A stretch of 48,131 nucleotides of DNA from Alphaproteobacteria bacterium (GCA_010032545.1 RGPT01000003.1:1-48131), one strand, 5' to 3'. Counted from the first letter of the stretch, positions 24,856 to 33,913 are shown. Translations and numbers: made by a program. Notes: generated by a model from the sequence alone, not told the origin.

Positions 24856-26061
24856 ATGCTGACCCGCAATCACTTGCTTGCCGGCACTGCTGCGCTCGTC
24901 GCATTGTCGCTGTTCGGGACGGCCGGCGCACAGACGCCGATCAAGATCGGCGAACTCAACAGCTACAAGGTCTTTCCCGCCTTCCTCGAGCCCTACAAGA
25001 AGGGCATCGAGCTGGCGGTGGAGGAAGTGAACGCGGCGGGCGGCGCGCTCGGCCGAAAGATCGAAGTCGTGAGCCGTGACGACAACGGCAATCCCGGCGA
25101 CGCCGTCCGCGTCGCCGAGGAGTTGTTGAGCCGCGAAGGCGCATCGTTCCTGATCGGCACCTTCCCGTCCAATGTCGGCCTCGCGGTCGCCGATTTCGCC
25201 AAGCAGCGAAAGGTGCTGTTCATCGCCGCAGAGCCGCTCACGGACAAGATCGTGTGGGACTCCGGGAACGCCTATACATTCCGGCTGCGGACCTCGACCT
25301 ACATGCAGACGGCGATGCTTATCCCCGACGCCGCCAAGCTCAACAAGAAGCGCTGGGCGATCGTCTATCCGAACTATGAGTATGGCCAGTCGGCGACAGC
25401 TGCATTCAAGAAGCTTCTCAAGGAGAAGCAGCCCGACGTCGAGTTCGTGGTCGAGCAAGCGCCGCCGCTGGGCAAGATCGACGCCGGGGCTGTGGCCCAG
25501 GCATTGGCCGACGCCAAGCCCGACGCGATCTTCTCGTCGTTGTTTGGTGCCGACCTGGCGAAGTTCGTGCGCGAGGGGCAGACACGCGGCCTGTTCAAGG
25601 GCGTGGAAGTGTTCAACCTGCTGGCTGGTGAGCCTGAATATCTCGATCCGCTGAAGGAAGAGGCACCCGAGGGCTGGTACGTGACAGGTTACCCCTGGAG
25701 CGAGATCAAGACTCCTGAGCACACCAAGTTCCTCAACGCCTACCAGGCCAAGTTCAAGGACTACCCGCGGCTGGGGTCGGTGGTGGGCTATGCCACAGTG
25801 ATGTCGGCCGTCGAGGCGATCAAGAAGGCGGGCTCGCTTGATCAGGATAAGCTGATCGCCGCAGCGAGCGGGCTCAAGCTGATGACTCCGTTCGGCATGG
25901 TCGAATACCGGCCGATCGATCATCAATCGACGATGGGCGCCTATGTCGGCCGTATCGGCGTCAAGGACGGCAAGGGCTACATGAAGGACTGGCGCTTCGT
26001 CGACGGCAAGGATGCGCTGCCGAGCGATGCCGAGGTCCTGAAGATGAGGCCGAAGAATTGA
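24856..26061 (+). CDS. ABC transporter substrate-binding protein, branched-chain amino acid type
   Basis: 401 residues. A signal peptide of about 25 residues (MLTRNHLLAGTAALVALSLF, then GTAGA) precedes QTPIKIGELNSYK. The Peripla_BP_6 features follow: GIELAVEEVNAAGGALGRKIE, a DDNGNPGDAVRVAEELLSRE hinge region, and KKRWAIVYPNYEYGQSATAA. This is the periplasmic receptor of the importer encoded directly downstream. The ligand cannot be read; this class also takes amides, urea and aromatic acids. GGAGGGGG lies 5 bases before the ATG. It is first in the transport operon and separated from the permease gene by a stable hairpin. Confidence 0.88.
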   Translation: MLTRNHLLAGTAALVALSLFGTAGAQTPIKIGELNSYKVFPAFLEPYKKGIELAVEEVNAAGGALGRKIEVVSRDDNGNPGDAVRVAEELLSREGASFLIGTFPSNVGLAVADFAKQRKVLFIAAEPLTDKIVWDSGNAYTFRLRTSTYMQTAMLIPDAAKLNKKRWAIVYPNYEYGQSATAAFKKLLKEKQPDVEFVVEQAPPLGKIDAGAVAQALADAKPDAIFSSLFGADLAKFVREGQTRGLFKGVEVFNLLAGEPEYLDPLKEEAPEGWYVTGYPWSEIKTPEHTKFLNAYQAKFKDYPRLGSVVGYATVMSAVEAIKKAGSLDQDKLIAAASGLKLMTPFGMVEYRPIDHQSTMGAYVGRIGVKDGKGYMKDWRFVDGKDALPSDAEVLKMRPKN

Positions 26062-26069
26062 GTCACGGT

Positions 26070-26098
26070 GGGCCGCGGATTCCGCGGGTTCGCGGCCC
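26070..26098 (+). promoter_or_regulatory. GC-rich hairpin between receptor and permease genes
   Basis: A perfect 8-bp inverted repeat GGGCCGCG (26070-26077) and CGCGGCCC (26091-26098) with a 13-base loop fills the 49-base gap after the receptor gene. There is no T-run, so it is more likely an mRNA stabiliser or partial attenuator that raises receptor level over permease level than a full terminator. Confidence 0.55.
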
Positions 26099-26110
26099 CT
26101 ATGATCTGAC

Positions 26111-27988
26111 GTGAGCTTCGCCTCCATCATTATCCAGCTCCTCAACGGGCTGGCCGCCGCGTCGTCCCTGTTTCTGGTGTCGGCCGGCCTGTCGCTGATC
26201 TTTGGCGTGACTCGGATCGTGAACTTCGCGCACGGTTCGCTCTACATGCTGGGGCTCTACGGCGCCTATTCGCTGATTGAGGCATTGGGCCGGACGCCAC
26301 TTGGATTCTGGAGCGCCGTTGTCGTGGCTGCGCTTGCTGTTGGGCTTGCGGGCGTGCTGATCGAGATGCTGGTTCTACGCCGCATCTACCGGGCCCCCGA
26401 ACTGTTCCAGCTGCTGGCGACTTTCGCTGTCGTACTGGTGATCAAGGACATCGCGCTGTTCGTCTGGGGTGCCGAGGATCTGGTGGGCCCGCGCGCTCCC
26501 GGTCTTTCCATGGCCGTGGAGATCCTTGGCAAACGTATCCCGGCCTACGACCTGCTGCTGATCGCCATCGGTCCCGTGGTGCTGGGCGTGCTGTGGCTGC
26601 TGCTGACGCGCACGCGCTGGGGTGCGCTGGTGCGGGCCGCCACCCAGGACCGCGAGATGGTGGGCGCGCTGGGTGTTGACCAGGCAAAGCTCTTCACCTC
26701 CGTGTTCTTCGTCGGATCGGTGCTGGCGGGATTGGGCGGCGCTCTGCAAATTCCGCGCGAGCCAGCCAATCTCGATCTCGACCTTTCGGTCATCGCCGAT
26801 GCCTTCGTCATCACCGTAGTGGGTGGGTTGGGCAGCATCGGCGGCGCGTTCCTGGCGGCGATCATCATCGGTGTTGCCAAGGCCTTCTGCATTGGCATCG
26901 GCACCGTCACCTGGTTCGGCCTGGAGATCTCGTTCTCCAAGCTCACGCTCGTCGTCGAGTTCCTGATCATGGCGCTGGTGCTGGTGGCGCGGCCCTACGG
27001 CTTGCTCGGCAAGCCACAAGCGGTACAGCGCGTTGCCGCCGATCCGGTGCCGCCGCTCACGGCGCCGTCGTGGTCCATGGCACTGGTCTGGGTGATGCTG
27101 CTCGTTGGTGTGCCGCTGGTTGCCGACCGCTACGTCACAATCCTGTTGACCGACATCGTTTGCTTCGCGCTGTTCGCGGTCAGCCTGCATTTCATCATGG
27201 GACCGGCCGGCATGGTGTCGTTCGGCCATGCCGCCTATTTTGGCCTGGGCGCCTATGCCGCCGGCCTCCTGTTCAAGCGCGCCGGCTTGCCGATGGAGGC
27301 GGCGCTCCTGGTGGCGCCGCTCTGCGCCGGTGCCTTCGCTGTCGTCTACGGCTGGTTTTGTGTCCGCCTGTCGGGCGTCTATCTTGCCATGCTCACGCTC
27401 GCCTTTGCGCAGATCAGCTGGTCGATCGTCTTTCAGTGGGATTCCGTCACCGGCGGCAGCAACGGCGTCTTCGGCATCTGGCCATCGGCCTGGCTCGCCG
27501 ACAAGACCACCTACTACTACCTGGCGCTCGCCTGCTGTGGGACGGGCATCGCGTTCCTGTGGCGGGTGTTGTTCTCGCCCTTCGGATTCGCGCTCCGTGC
27601 CGGCCGCGACTCGCCGTTGCGCGCCGAAGCGATCGGCATCGATCTGCGCGGCTTCCAGTGGGCGGCCTTCGTGCTGGTGGGCACGCTCGCGGGCCTTGCC
27701 GGCTCGGTCTATGCCTTCTCCAAGGGCAGCATCTCGCCGTCAACGATCTCGATTGGCCAGTCGACCGACGGCCTGATCATGGTGCTGCTGGGCGGAGTCG
27801 AGACGCTGACAGGTCCGGTGGTGGGCGCCGCGATCTATACCTGGTTGCGCGACGTCGTCGCCCGCCACACCGAGTTCTGGCGCGCCGTCATGGGCGGCGT
27901 GATCCTGCTGATCGTGCTGTTGTTTCCCCAGGGGTTGGTCGGCGGGTTGAAGGCGCTGGTGTTTCGCTGGCAGGAGCGGCAGGCATGA
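26111..27988 (+). CDS. Fused LivH-LivM type ABC permease
   Basis: 625 residues, GTG start. Residues 1-300 correspond to LivH (LFLVSAGLSLIFGVTRIVNF, then GSLYMLGLYGAYSL; VDQAKLFTSVFFVGSVLAGL; GGLGSIGGAFLAAIIIG). Residues 315-625 correspond to LivM (LLTDIVCFALFAVSLHFIMG, then PAGMVSFGHAAYFGLGAYAA; SGVYLAMLTLAFAQISW; the EAA-like loop near AEAIGIDLRGFQWAAF). The two permeases are usually separate proteins that form a heterodimer; fusion fixes the stoichiometry. The final ATGA overlaps the first ATPase gene. No frameshift is needed to join the halves, so the fusion is real in this sequence. Confidence 0.88.
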   Translation: MSFASIIIQLLNGLAAASSLFLVSAGLSLIFGVTRIVNFAHGSLYMLGLYGAYSLIEALGRTPLGFWSAVVVAALAVGLAGVLIEMLVLRRIYRAPELFQLLATFAVVLVIKDIALFVWGAEDLVGPRAPGLSMAVEILGKRIPAYDLLLIAIGPVVLGVLWLLLTRTRWGALVRAATQDREMVGALGVDQAKLFTSVFFVGSVLAGLGGALQIPREPANLDLDLSVIADAFVITVVGGLGSIGGAFLAAIIIGVAKAFCIGIGTVTWFGLEISFSKLTLVVEFLIMALVLVARPYGLLGKPQAVQRVAADPVPPLTAPSWSMALVWVMLLVGVPLVADRYVTILLTDIVCFALFAVSLHFIMGPAGMVSFGHAAYFGLGAYAAGLLFKRAGLPMEAALLVAPLCAGAFAVVYGWFCVRLSGVYLAMLTLAFAQISWSIVFQWDSVTGGSNGVFGIWPSAWLADKTTYYYLALACCGTGIAFLWRVLFSPFGFALRAGRDSPLRAEAIGIDLRGFQWAAFVLVGTLAGLAGSVYAFSKGSISPSTISIGQSTDGLIMVLLGGVETLTGPVVGAAIYTWLRDVVARHTEFWRAVMGGVILLIVLLFPQGLVGGLKALVFRWQERQA

Positions 27989-28734
27989 GCGACGCCGTCC
28001 TCCAGGTCGAGGGATTGCACAAGGCCTTCGGCGGCGTGCGGGCGGTGGCCGACGTCTCCTTTGCCATCACCGCGGGCGAAATGCTGGCGCTGATCGGCCC
28101 CAACGGCGCCGGCAAGAGCACCTGCTTCAACATGCTGAACGGCCAGCTCACGCCCGACGCCGGCATCGTGCGGCTGGCCGGCCGCGACATCGTGGGGCTG
28201 CGTCCGCGCGCCGTCTGGCGGCTGGGCGTGGGCCGGACGTTCCAGATCACGGCCACGTTCGTGTCGCTCAGCGTGCGCGAGAACGTGCAGATGGCGCTTT
28301 ACTCCCACGCTGGCCGGCTGCGCTCGCTGTTGCAGCGTTTCGGCGCGGCGTTCCGCCCTGAAGCCGACGCGCTGCTGGCCCAGGTCGGCATGCTCGACCA
28401 GGCGGAGCGGCCCTGTGGTGTACTGGCCTATGGCGACCTCAAGCGCGTGGAGCTCGCTATGGCGCTCGCCAACGCGCCCAGGCTGCTGCTGATGGATGAG
28501 CCGACCGCCGGCATGGCACCCAAGGAACGGGTGGCACTCATGGAACTCACGGCTGGGCTGGCGCGCGCGCGCAACATCGCCGTTCTGTTCACCGAGCACG
28601 ACATGGACGTCGTGTTCAGTCAGGCCGACCGGATCATCGTGCTCGACCGCGGCCAGTTGATCGCCGGTGGCACGCCCGCGGAAGTGCGGGCCAACGCCAA
28701 CGTGCGCGCCGTCTATCTCGGGAGCGCGCACTGA
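27985..28734 (+). CDS. ABC transporter ATP-binding protein, LivG type
   Basis: 249 residues. Walker A GPNGAGKST at residues 38-46, Walker B LLLMDEPTAG, switch histidine in FTEHDMDVVF. The signature region reads VLAYGDLKRVELAMAL, which corresponds to the LSYG-x-x-R form of LivG proteins. It starts by ATGA overlap with the permease gene and ends overlapping the second ATPase start by one base. It energises the importer together with the protein at 28734. Confidence 0.9.
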   Translation: MSDAVLQVEGLHKAFGGVRAVADVSFAITAGEMLALIGPNGAGKSTCFNMLNGQLTPDAGIVRLAGRDIVGLRPRAVWRLGVGRTFQITATFVSLSVRENVQMALYSHAGRLRSLLQRFGAAFRPEADALLAQVGMLDQAERPCGVLAYGDLKRVELAMALANAPRLLLMDEPTAGMAPKERVALMELTAGLARARNIAVLFTEHDMDVVFSQADRIIVLDRGQLIAGGTPAEVRANANVRAVYLGSAH

Positions 28735-29435
28735 TGCTCTCTGTGAAGGGCCTGCATGCCTTCTATGGCCGCGCCCATATCCTGCAGGGCGTATCGCTCG
28801 AGGCGCGCGCCGGCGAGGTTGTGGCGCTGCTCGGCCGCAACGGCGCCGGCAAGTCGACGGCCCTGAAGTCGATCATGGGGCTGGTGCCGGCCGCCCGGGG
28901 CGAGGTGACGTTCGAGGGGAGGCGCATCGAGCGTCTGCTGCCCTACCGCATCGCGCGGCTGGGTCTGGGATACGTGCCCGAGGAGCGTCGCATCTTCACC
29001 GATCTCACGGTGATGGAGAATCTGGAGGTTGGCCGTCAGAGTGCTCGCGGTGACGCCCCCGTCTGGACGGAGGAAAGGCTCTTCGCCCTGTTCCCCAACC
29101 TCGCCGGCATGCGTGACCGGCCGGGCGGCCGCATGTCGGGCGGCGAGCAGCAAATGCTCACCATCGCCCGCACCCTCATGGGCAATCCGCGATGCGTCCT
29201 GCTCGACGAGCCGTCGGAGGGCCTGGCCCCCATCATCGTGGAACAGATGGCGCACTCGATCCGGACGCTGAAGGGCGAAGGGCTGTCGGTATTGCTGTGC
29301 GAGCAGAACCTGCATTTCTCGCAGGCTGTGGCCGACCGCGCCTATATCGTCGAAAAGGGCCAGATCCGCTTCGGCGGAACGATGGCCGAACTCGCCTCGG
29401 ACTCTTCCCTGCGTGAACAGTATCTTTCAGTGTGA
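28734..29435 (+). CDS. ABC transporter ATP-binding protein, LivF type
   Basis: 233 residues. Walker A GRNGAGKST at residues 34-42, LGYVPEERRIFTDLTVMENL typical of LivF, signature MSGGEQQMLTIARTL, Walker B LLDEPSEGLAP, and the final SDSSLREQYLSV. It is the second ATPase of the importer. Its stop overlaps the GTG start of the hydantoinase-type gene, tying transport to the enzyme genes in one translated run. Confidence 0.92.
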   Translation: MLSVKGLHAFYGRAHILQGVSLEARAGEVVALLGRNGAGKSTALKSIMGLVPAARGEVTFEGRRIERLLPYRIARLGLGYVPEERRIFTDLTVMENLEVGRQSARGDAPVWTEERLFALFPNLAGMRDRPGGRMSGGEQQMLTIARTLMGNPRCVLLDEPSEGLAPIIVEQMAHSIRTLKGEGLSVLLCEQNLHFSQAVADRAYIVEKGQIRFGGTMAELASDSSLREQYLSV

Positions 29436-31510
29436 TCATGGCCCCACAGCGCTCCCTCACGGTCGGCATCGATGTCGGCGGCACATTTACCGATCTGCTG
29501 GCCATCGATTCGGTCTCGGGCGCGGTCAAGCTCGCCAAGGTGCCGACGACGGGCAACAACCAGGCCATCGGCTTCATGGCGGCGCTGGCCGAGGCTGGCG
29601 CCGATCCGGCAACTCTCCAGGCCGTGGTGCACGGCACGACCACCACGACCAATGCGCTGCTGGAACGCAAGATCGCGAGGGTCGGCCTCATCACTACCCG
29701 GGGCTTCCGCGACGTGCTGGAACTCGGCCGCCGCACTCGGCCGCAGCCCTACGGCCTGCGGGGCACCTTCAGGCCGCTGATTGAGCGCGAATTCCGGCTC
29801 GAAGTACTGGAGCGCATGGACGCCGACGGCAAGGTGCTTGTGCCGCTCGACGAGGCGGCTGTGGCCGACGTCACGAAGAAGCTGCTGACGCTGGGCTGCG
29901 AGGCCGTCGTCATCCATTTCCTGCACAGCTATATCAATCCGGCGCATGAGCGGCGGGCGGCGGAGATCGTGCGCGGCCTGTGGCCCAATCCCTATGTCAC
30001 GGCCGGCCACGCCATTCTGTCGGAATATCGCGAGTACGAGCGCGGCGTGACGGCGGCGGTGAATGCCTCGGTTCAGCCGGTGCTCGACCGTTACCTCACG
30101 CGTTTGCGCACCGAACTCTCGGCCAAGGGTTTCGACCGTGACCTGCTGGTGATGCAGGGCAACGGGGGCACGATCTCCTCGCAGTTGATCGCCCACGCCG
30201 CGGTCAATACCGTGATGTCGGGCCCTGCTTCGGGGGTGATGGCGGCGGCCTACACCGGCCGCGCCTCGGGTCATCCAAACCTCATCACCTACGACATGGG
30301 AGGCACGTCGACGGACGTCGGGCTGATCGAGAACGCCGTGCCGCAGGTCTCGGGTGAACTCGAACTCGAATATGCCATGCCCATCCATGTGCCCATGGTC
30401 GACGTGCACACGATCGGCGCCGGCGGTGGCTCGATCGCGAGCGTGGATTCGGCGGGCATGCTGCGCGTAGGACCGGAAAGCGCTGGCGCCCGGCCGGGCC
30501 CGATCTGCTACGGGCGCGGCGGCACCGAAGCCACCATCACCGACGCGAACCTGATCCTGGGTCGGCTCAATCCCGACCGGCTGCTGGGTGTCGACCATCC
30601 GGTCACGCTCGACCATGTGCGAGCCATCATTCTCGACAAGGTCGGCAACCGTCTCGGCCTCGACGCCGAAGCGGCGGCCGCCGCCATCCTGCGCATCGCC
30701 AACGACCGCATGGCAGGCGCCATCCGCCTGGTGTCGCTGTCGCGTGGCCACGACCCGCGCGACTTCGCTCTCTTCGCGTTCGGCGGCGCGGGCCCACTGC
30801 ACGCGACAGCCCTCGCCCGCGAACTCGCCATCCCCACCGTGCTGGTGCCGGCACGGCCCGGCATCACCAATGCCCTGGGCTGCGTCGTGGCCGACCTGCG
30901 CCACGACTACGTGCGCACCGTGAACAAGCCACTCTCCGTCCTCGACGATGCCACGGTGGCGCGCATCTATGCCGAGCAGTCGGCCGAGGGCGAGGCCACG
31001 ATCGGGCGCGAGGGCGTGCCGGTGCGCGAGCTGCGCCGCGTCCACACCGCCGACATGCAGTTCCAGGGCCAGAGCCACATCCTCTCGGTCGGTGTCGACC
31101 GGCCCGACATCGGCGTCGCGGGCCTGCACAAGGCCTTTGCCGCCGCCTACTTCCGCCGCTTCGGCATCGAACTGGCGGAGATTCCGCCGGTCCTCGTCAA
31201 TCTCCACACTGCGGTGATCGGCGTGCGGCCGGAGATTTCGCTGTCGGCGCTTGCCGCGACCGAGCGCGCGCCGACCTTGAAGGCGGCGCAGGTCGGAGAG
31301 CGTCGCGTCTGGTTCACCGACGGCTGGCGCCAGACTCCCGTTTATGCGCGCGAAAAGCTGCCGCGGGATTCCATGTTCGAAGGACCGGCGATTCTCGATC
31401 AGCTCGATTGCACCACCGTCGTCGAGCCCGGCGACAAGGTCCGGCAGGACAAGCTCGGCAATTTGCTGATAACACTCGCCCAACAGGAATCCGGAGGAAG
31501 CGAACGATGA
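29432..31510 (+). CDS. Hydantoinase/oxoprolinase subunit A (HyuA family)
   Basis: 692 residues. It begins SLTVGIDVGGTFTDLLAIDS, the ASKHA-type nucleotide-binding motif of the family, and continues with VVHGTTTTTNALLERK, GLITTRGFRDVLELGRRTRP, MQGNGGTISSQL, MSGPASGVMAAAY, TYDMGGTSTDVGLIE and HTIGAGGGSIASVD. Family members hydrolyse five-membered cyclic amides (hydantoins, 5-oxoproline) with ATP, normally together with a HyuB subunit of about 550-600 residues. No HyuB gene is present anywhere in the window; an enolase-superfamily gene overlaps its stop instead. The GTG start overlaps the livF-type stop; an ATG lies two codons later. A role in opening a lactam-like intermediate is inferred. Confidence 0.85.
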   Translation: MIMAPQRSLTVGIDVGGTFTDLLAIDSVSGAVKLAKVPTTGNNQAIGFMAALAEAGADPATLQAVVHGTTTTTNALLERKIARVGLITTRGFRDVLELGRRTRPQPYGLRGTFRPLIEREFRLEVLERMDADGKVLVPLDEAAVADVTKKLLTLGCEAVVIHFLHSYINPAHERRAAEIVRGLWPNPYVTAGHAILSEYREYERGVTAAVNASVQPVLDRYLTRLRTELSAKGFDRDLLVMQGNGGTISSQLIAHAAVNTVMSGPASGVMAAAYTGRASGHPNLITYDMGGTSTDVGLIENAVPQVSGELELEYAMPIHVPMVDVHTIGAGGGSIASVDSAGMLRVGPESAGARPGPICYGRGGTEATITDANLILGRLNPDRLLGVDHPVTLDHVRAIILDKVGNRLGLDAEAAAAAILRIANDRMAGAIRLVSLSRGHDPRDFALFAFGGAGPLHATALARELAIPTVLVPARPGITNALGCVVADLRHDYVRTVNKPLSVLDDATVARIYAEQSAEGEATIGREGVPVRELRRVHTADMQFQGQSHILSVGVDRPDIGVAGLHKAFAAAYFRRFGIELAEIPPVLVNLHTAVIGVRPEISLSALAATERAPTLKAAQVGERRVWFTDGWRQTPVYAREKLPRDSMFEGPAILDQLDCTTVVEPGDKVRQDKLGNLLITLAQQESGGSER

Positions 31511-32646
31511 AGGTGACGGATGTCGTCTGCCACATCCTGCAATGCAAGGTCGACAAGCCGTTCGTGTCGGCGCGCGGCTGGGTCTACGGCACGCGCTCGA
31601 CCTGCCTGGTCGAGATCTCGACCGACGAGGGCATCACCGGCTGGGGCGAATGCTACGGTCCTGCTGCCGTCGCCAAGACCTTCGTCGAGACGCAGTACAA
31701 GGCGCGTGTGATCGGCCGCGATCCGTTCGACGTCGAGGCGATCTGGGAAGACCTCTACAACAGGATCAAGGATTACGGCACGACCGGCATGGCGATCTCG
31801 GCCATCTCCGGCATCGACATCGCGCTGTGGGACATCATGGGCCGCGCCGTCAACAAGCCGGTGCACAAGCTGATCGGCGGTGCCTACCGAACCGAAGTGA
31901 TTCCCTACGCGACAGGCCTCTACTTCATCGACATGAACCGGCTGGTCGAGGAGGCCGTGGAAGAAGCGCTGGAGTTCAAGAATGACGGATTTCGCGCCAT
32001 AAAGATGAAGATCGGCCTGGGCGACTTGAAGCTCGATGCCAAGCGTGTCGGCGCGGTGCGCAAGGCGATCGGCCCCGACGTGAAGCTGGCGGTCGACGCC
32101 AATCACTGCTTCTCGGTGCCCAATGCCATAAAACTCGGCCGCATGCTGGAAGAGCACGACATCCTGTGGTTCGAGGAGCCGATCAGCCCCGAGGACCATG
32201 ACGGCTACATCGAGGTGACGCGCGCCCTCGACATGGCGGTGGCCGGCGGCGAGAACGACTTCACCCGCTGGGGCTTCCGCGACGTGATCGCCAAGAAGGC
32301 AATGGACATCGTGCAGCCCGACCTCTGCGCCGCCGGCGGCTTCTCCGAGTGCCGCAAGATCGCGACCTTGGCCTCGGCCTTCGGCGTCGAATGCGTCCCG
32401 CATGCCTGGGGTTCGGTCATCGGCCTCGCCGCCACGGTGCAGTTCCTCGCGGCATTGCCGGACCAGCCACCGGCCTTCCGGCCGATGCCGCCGATGCTGG
32501 AATTCGAACAGACGCCCAATCCCTTGCGCGACACGCTGGCGAAAGAGCCGATCGAGCAGAAGAAGGGCATCGTGAAAGTCCCGACCGGTCCCGGCCTCGG
32601 CATCGACATCGATCGCGAGATCCTGAAGAAATACAAAGTGGCTTAG
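31507..32646 (+). CDS. Mandelate racemase/muconate lactonizing enzyme family protein (first paralogue)
   Basis: 379 residues, enolase superfamily. The capping domain is followed by a beta-barrel with Lys166 and Lys168 (IKMKIG), metal ligands Asp197 (VDANHC), Glu223 (WFEEP) and Glu249 (GGENDF), then Asp272 (QPDLCAAGG) and His299 (PHAWGS). The Lys-x-Lys pair and the His place it in the mandelate racemase-like subgroup, which abstracts a proton alpha to a carboxylate and racemises or dehydrates hydroxy acids. The substrate is not predictable. ATGA overlap with the hydantoinase gene makes it part of the same run. Confidence 0.87.
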   Translation: MKVTDVVCHILQCKVDKPFVSARGWVYGTRSTCLVEISTDEGITGWGECYGPAAVAKTFVETQYKARVIGRDPFDVEAIWEDLYNRIKDYGTTGMAISAISGIDIALWDIMGRAVNKPVHKLIGGAYRTEVIPYATGLYFIDMNRLVEEAVEEALEFKNDGFRAIKMKIGLGDLKLDAKRVGAVRKAIGPDVKLAVDANHCFSVPNAIKLGRMLEEHDILWFEEPISPEDHDGYIEVTRALDMAVAGGENDFTRWGFRDVIAKKAMDIVQPDLCAAGGFSECRKIATLASAFGVECVPHAWGSVIGLAATVQFLAALPDQPPAFRPMPPMLEFEQTPNPLRDTLAKEPIEQKKGIVKVPTGPGLGIDIDREILKKYKVA

Positions 32647-32650
32647 CATC

Positions 32651-32741
32651 TGTCGTCCTGAGCGTAGCGAAGGACCTAACGCTAACCACACGGGCCGTGT
32701 CTGGTCGTTCTGCGAGATCCTTCGCTACGCTCAGGATGACA
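32651..32741. repeat. Palindromic intergenic element with 27-bp inverted ends
   Basis: A left arm at 32651-32677 starting TGTCGTCCTGAGCGTAGCGA and a right arm at 32715-32741 are near-perfect inverted copies (about three differences) around a 37-base centre. The arm with GAGCGTAGCGAAGGA is a form I have often seen dispersed in intergenic regions of many bacterial genomes. It carries no gene and has no clear target duplication. It can form a long hairpin in the transcript between the two enolase-superfamily genes. Confidence 0.75.
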
Positions 32742-32770
32742 GAGGCGTTGTGGTCGACAGGGGAGTTCAA

Positions 32771-33910
32771 ATGAAGATCGTCGACGTAAAGGCCTATCCA
32801 ACCAGCTACCGCGTGCCGAAGGAGCTGCAAGTGTCGCTCGGCATCGGCACCATGACCAAGCGCGACTGCGTCATGGTCAAGGTCACGACAGAGGACGGCA
32901 TCGTCGGCTGGGGCGAAAGCCACCATGCGCGCTCGCCCGGCAGCATCGGCCACCTGATCAACACGACGCTGAAAGGCTTCGTGGTCGGCATGGATGCCAC
33001 CGACACGGTCGGCATCTGGGCCAAGATCTACAAGTTCCAGCTGGGCTCCCACGGCATGGGTGCTGCCACCGCGATGGCGATGAGCGGGCTCGACCAGGCG
33101 CTGTGGGATATCAAAGGCAAGGCGGTGGGCTGGCCGCTCTACAAGCTGCTGGGCGGCTCCAACAAACCCGTGCCGGCCTATGCCGGCGGCATTTCGCTTG
33201 GCTACCAGGCACCCGATTCATTGGCCGCCGAGGCCGTGCCCATGGTCGAGGCGGGCTACAAGGCGCTGAAACTGCGCGTCGGCGACAATGTGAAGTCCGA
33301 CATCGCGCGCATGACTGCCGTTCGCAAACGTTTCGGCGACGACATGGTGCTGCTGACCGACGCCAACACCGGCTACACGGTCGAGGATGTGCGCCGCGTC
33401 ATGCCGGCGATGGACGAGCTGGGCATCGCCTGGCTGGAGGAGCCGTTCCCGGCGCACGACCACCGCTCCTACGCCATGGCCAAGGGCTGGGGCGTGACGC
33501 CGCTGGCGGCCGGCGAGAACCATTACACGCGCTTCGAGTTCCACCGGATCATCGAGGACGGCAACATCACCATCCTGCAGCCTGACCTTTCCAAGTCTGG
33601 CGGCATCACCGAGGTCCAGCGCATCGCCGCGGCGGCCTCGATGTGGAAGCTGCCGATCCATCCGCACAGTTCGATGACCGGCCTAAACCACGCCGTTTCG
33701 ATCCATTTCCTGGCCTCGATCGACAATGGCGGCTACTTCGAAGCCGACCTTTCCGTGGCCAACAAGTTCCGTGACGAACTCGGCAGCGAACCGTGGCAGA
33801 TCGGAAAGGACGGCTGTGTCCGTCCGCTCGACAAGCCTGGCATCGGCGTCGAGATCGACGAGAAGTTCCTGATCGCCCACCCGGTGATCGAGGGGCCTGG
33901 ATACGTCTGA
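32771..33910 (+). CDS. Mandelate racemase/muconate lactonizing enzyme family protein (second paralogue)
   Basis: 379 residues, exactly the length of the preceding paralogue, with the active-site positions aligned without gaps: Lys167 and Arg169 (LKLRVG, so Lys-x-Arg rather than Lys-x-Lys), Asp197, Glu223, Glu249, Asp272, His297/His299 (IHPHSS). The altered second basic residue suggests a different acid/base set and so a different substrate or stereochemistry. GGGGAG precedes the ATG at 32771. It is separated from the first copy by a palindromic repeat and ends 3 bases before the convergent GMC gene. Confidence 0.87.
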   Translation: MKIVDVKAYPTSYRVPKELQVSLGIGTMTKRDCVMVKVTTEDGIVGWGESHHARSPGSIGHLINTTLKGFVVGMDATDTVGIWAKIYKFQLGSHGMGAATAMAMSGLDQALWDIKGKAVGWPLYKLLGGSNKPVPAYAGGISLGYQAPDSLAAEAVPMVEAGYKALKLRVGDNVKSDIARMTAVRKRFGDDMVLLTDANTGYTVEDVRRVMPAMDELGIAWLEEPFPAHDHRSYAMAKGWGVTPLAAGENHYTRFEFHRIIEDGNITILQPDLSKSGGITEVQRIAAAASMWKLPIHPHSSMTGLNHAVSIHFLASIDNGGYFEADLSVANKFRDELGSEPWQIGKDGCVRPLDKPGIGVEIDEKFLIAHPVIEGPGYV

Positions 33911-33913
33911 GCG

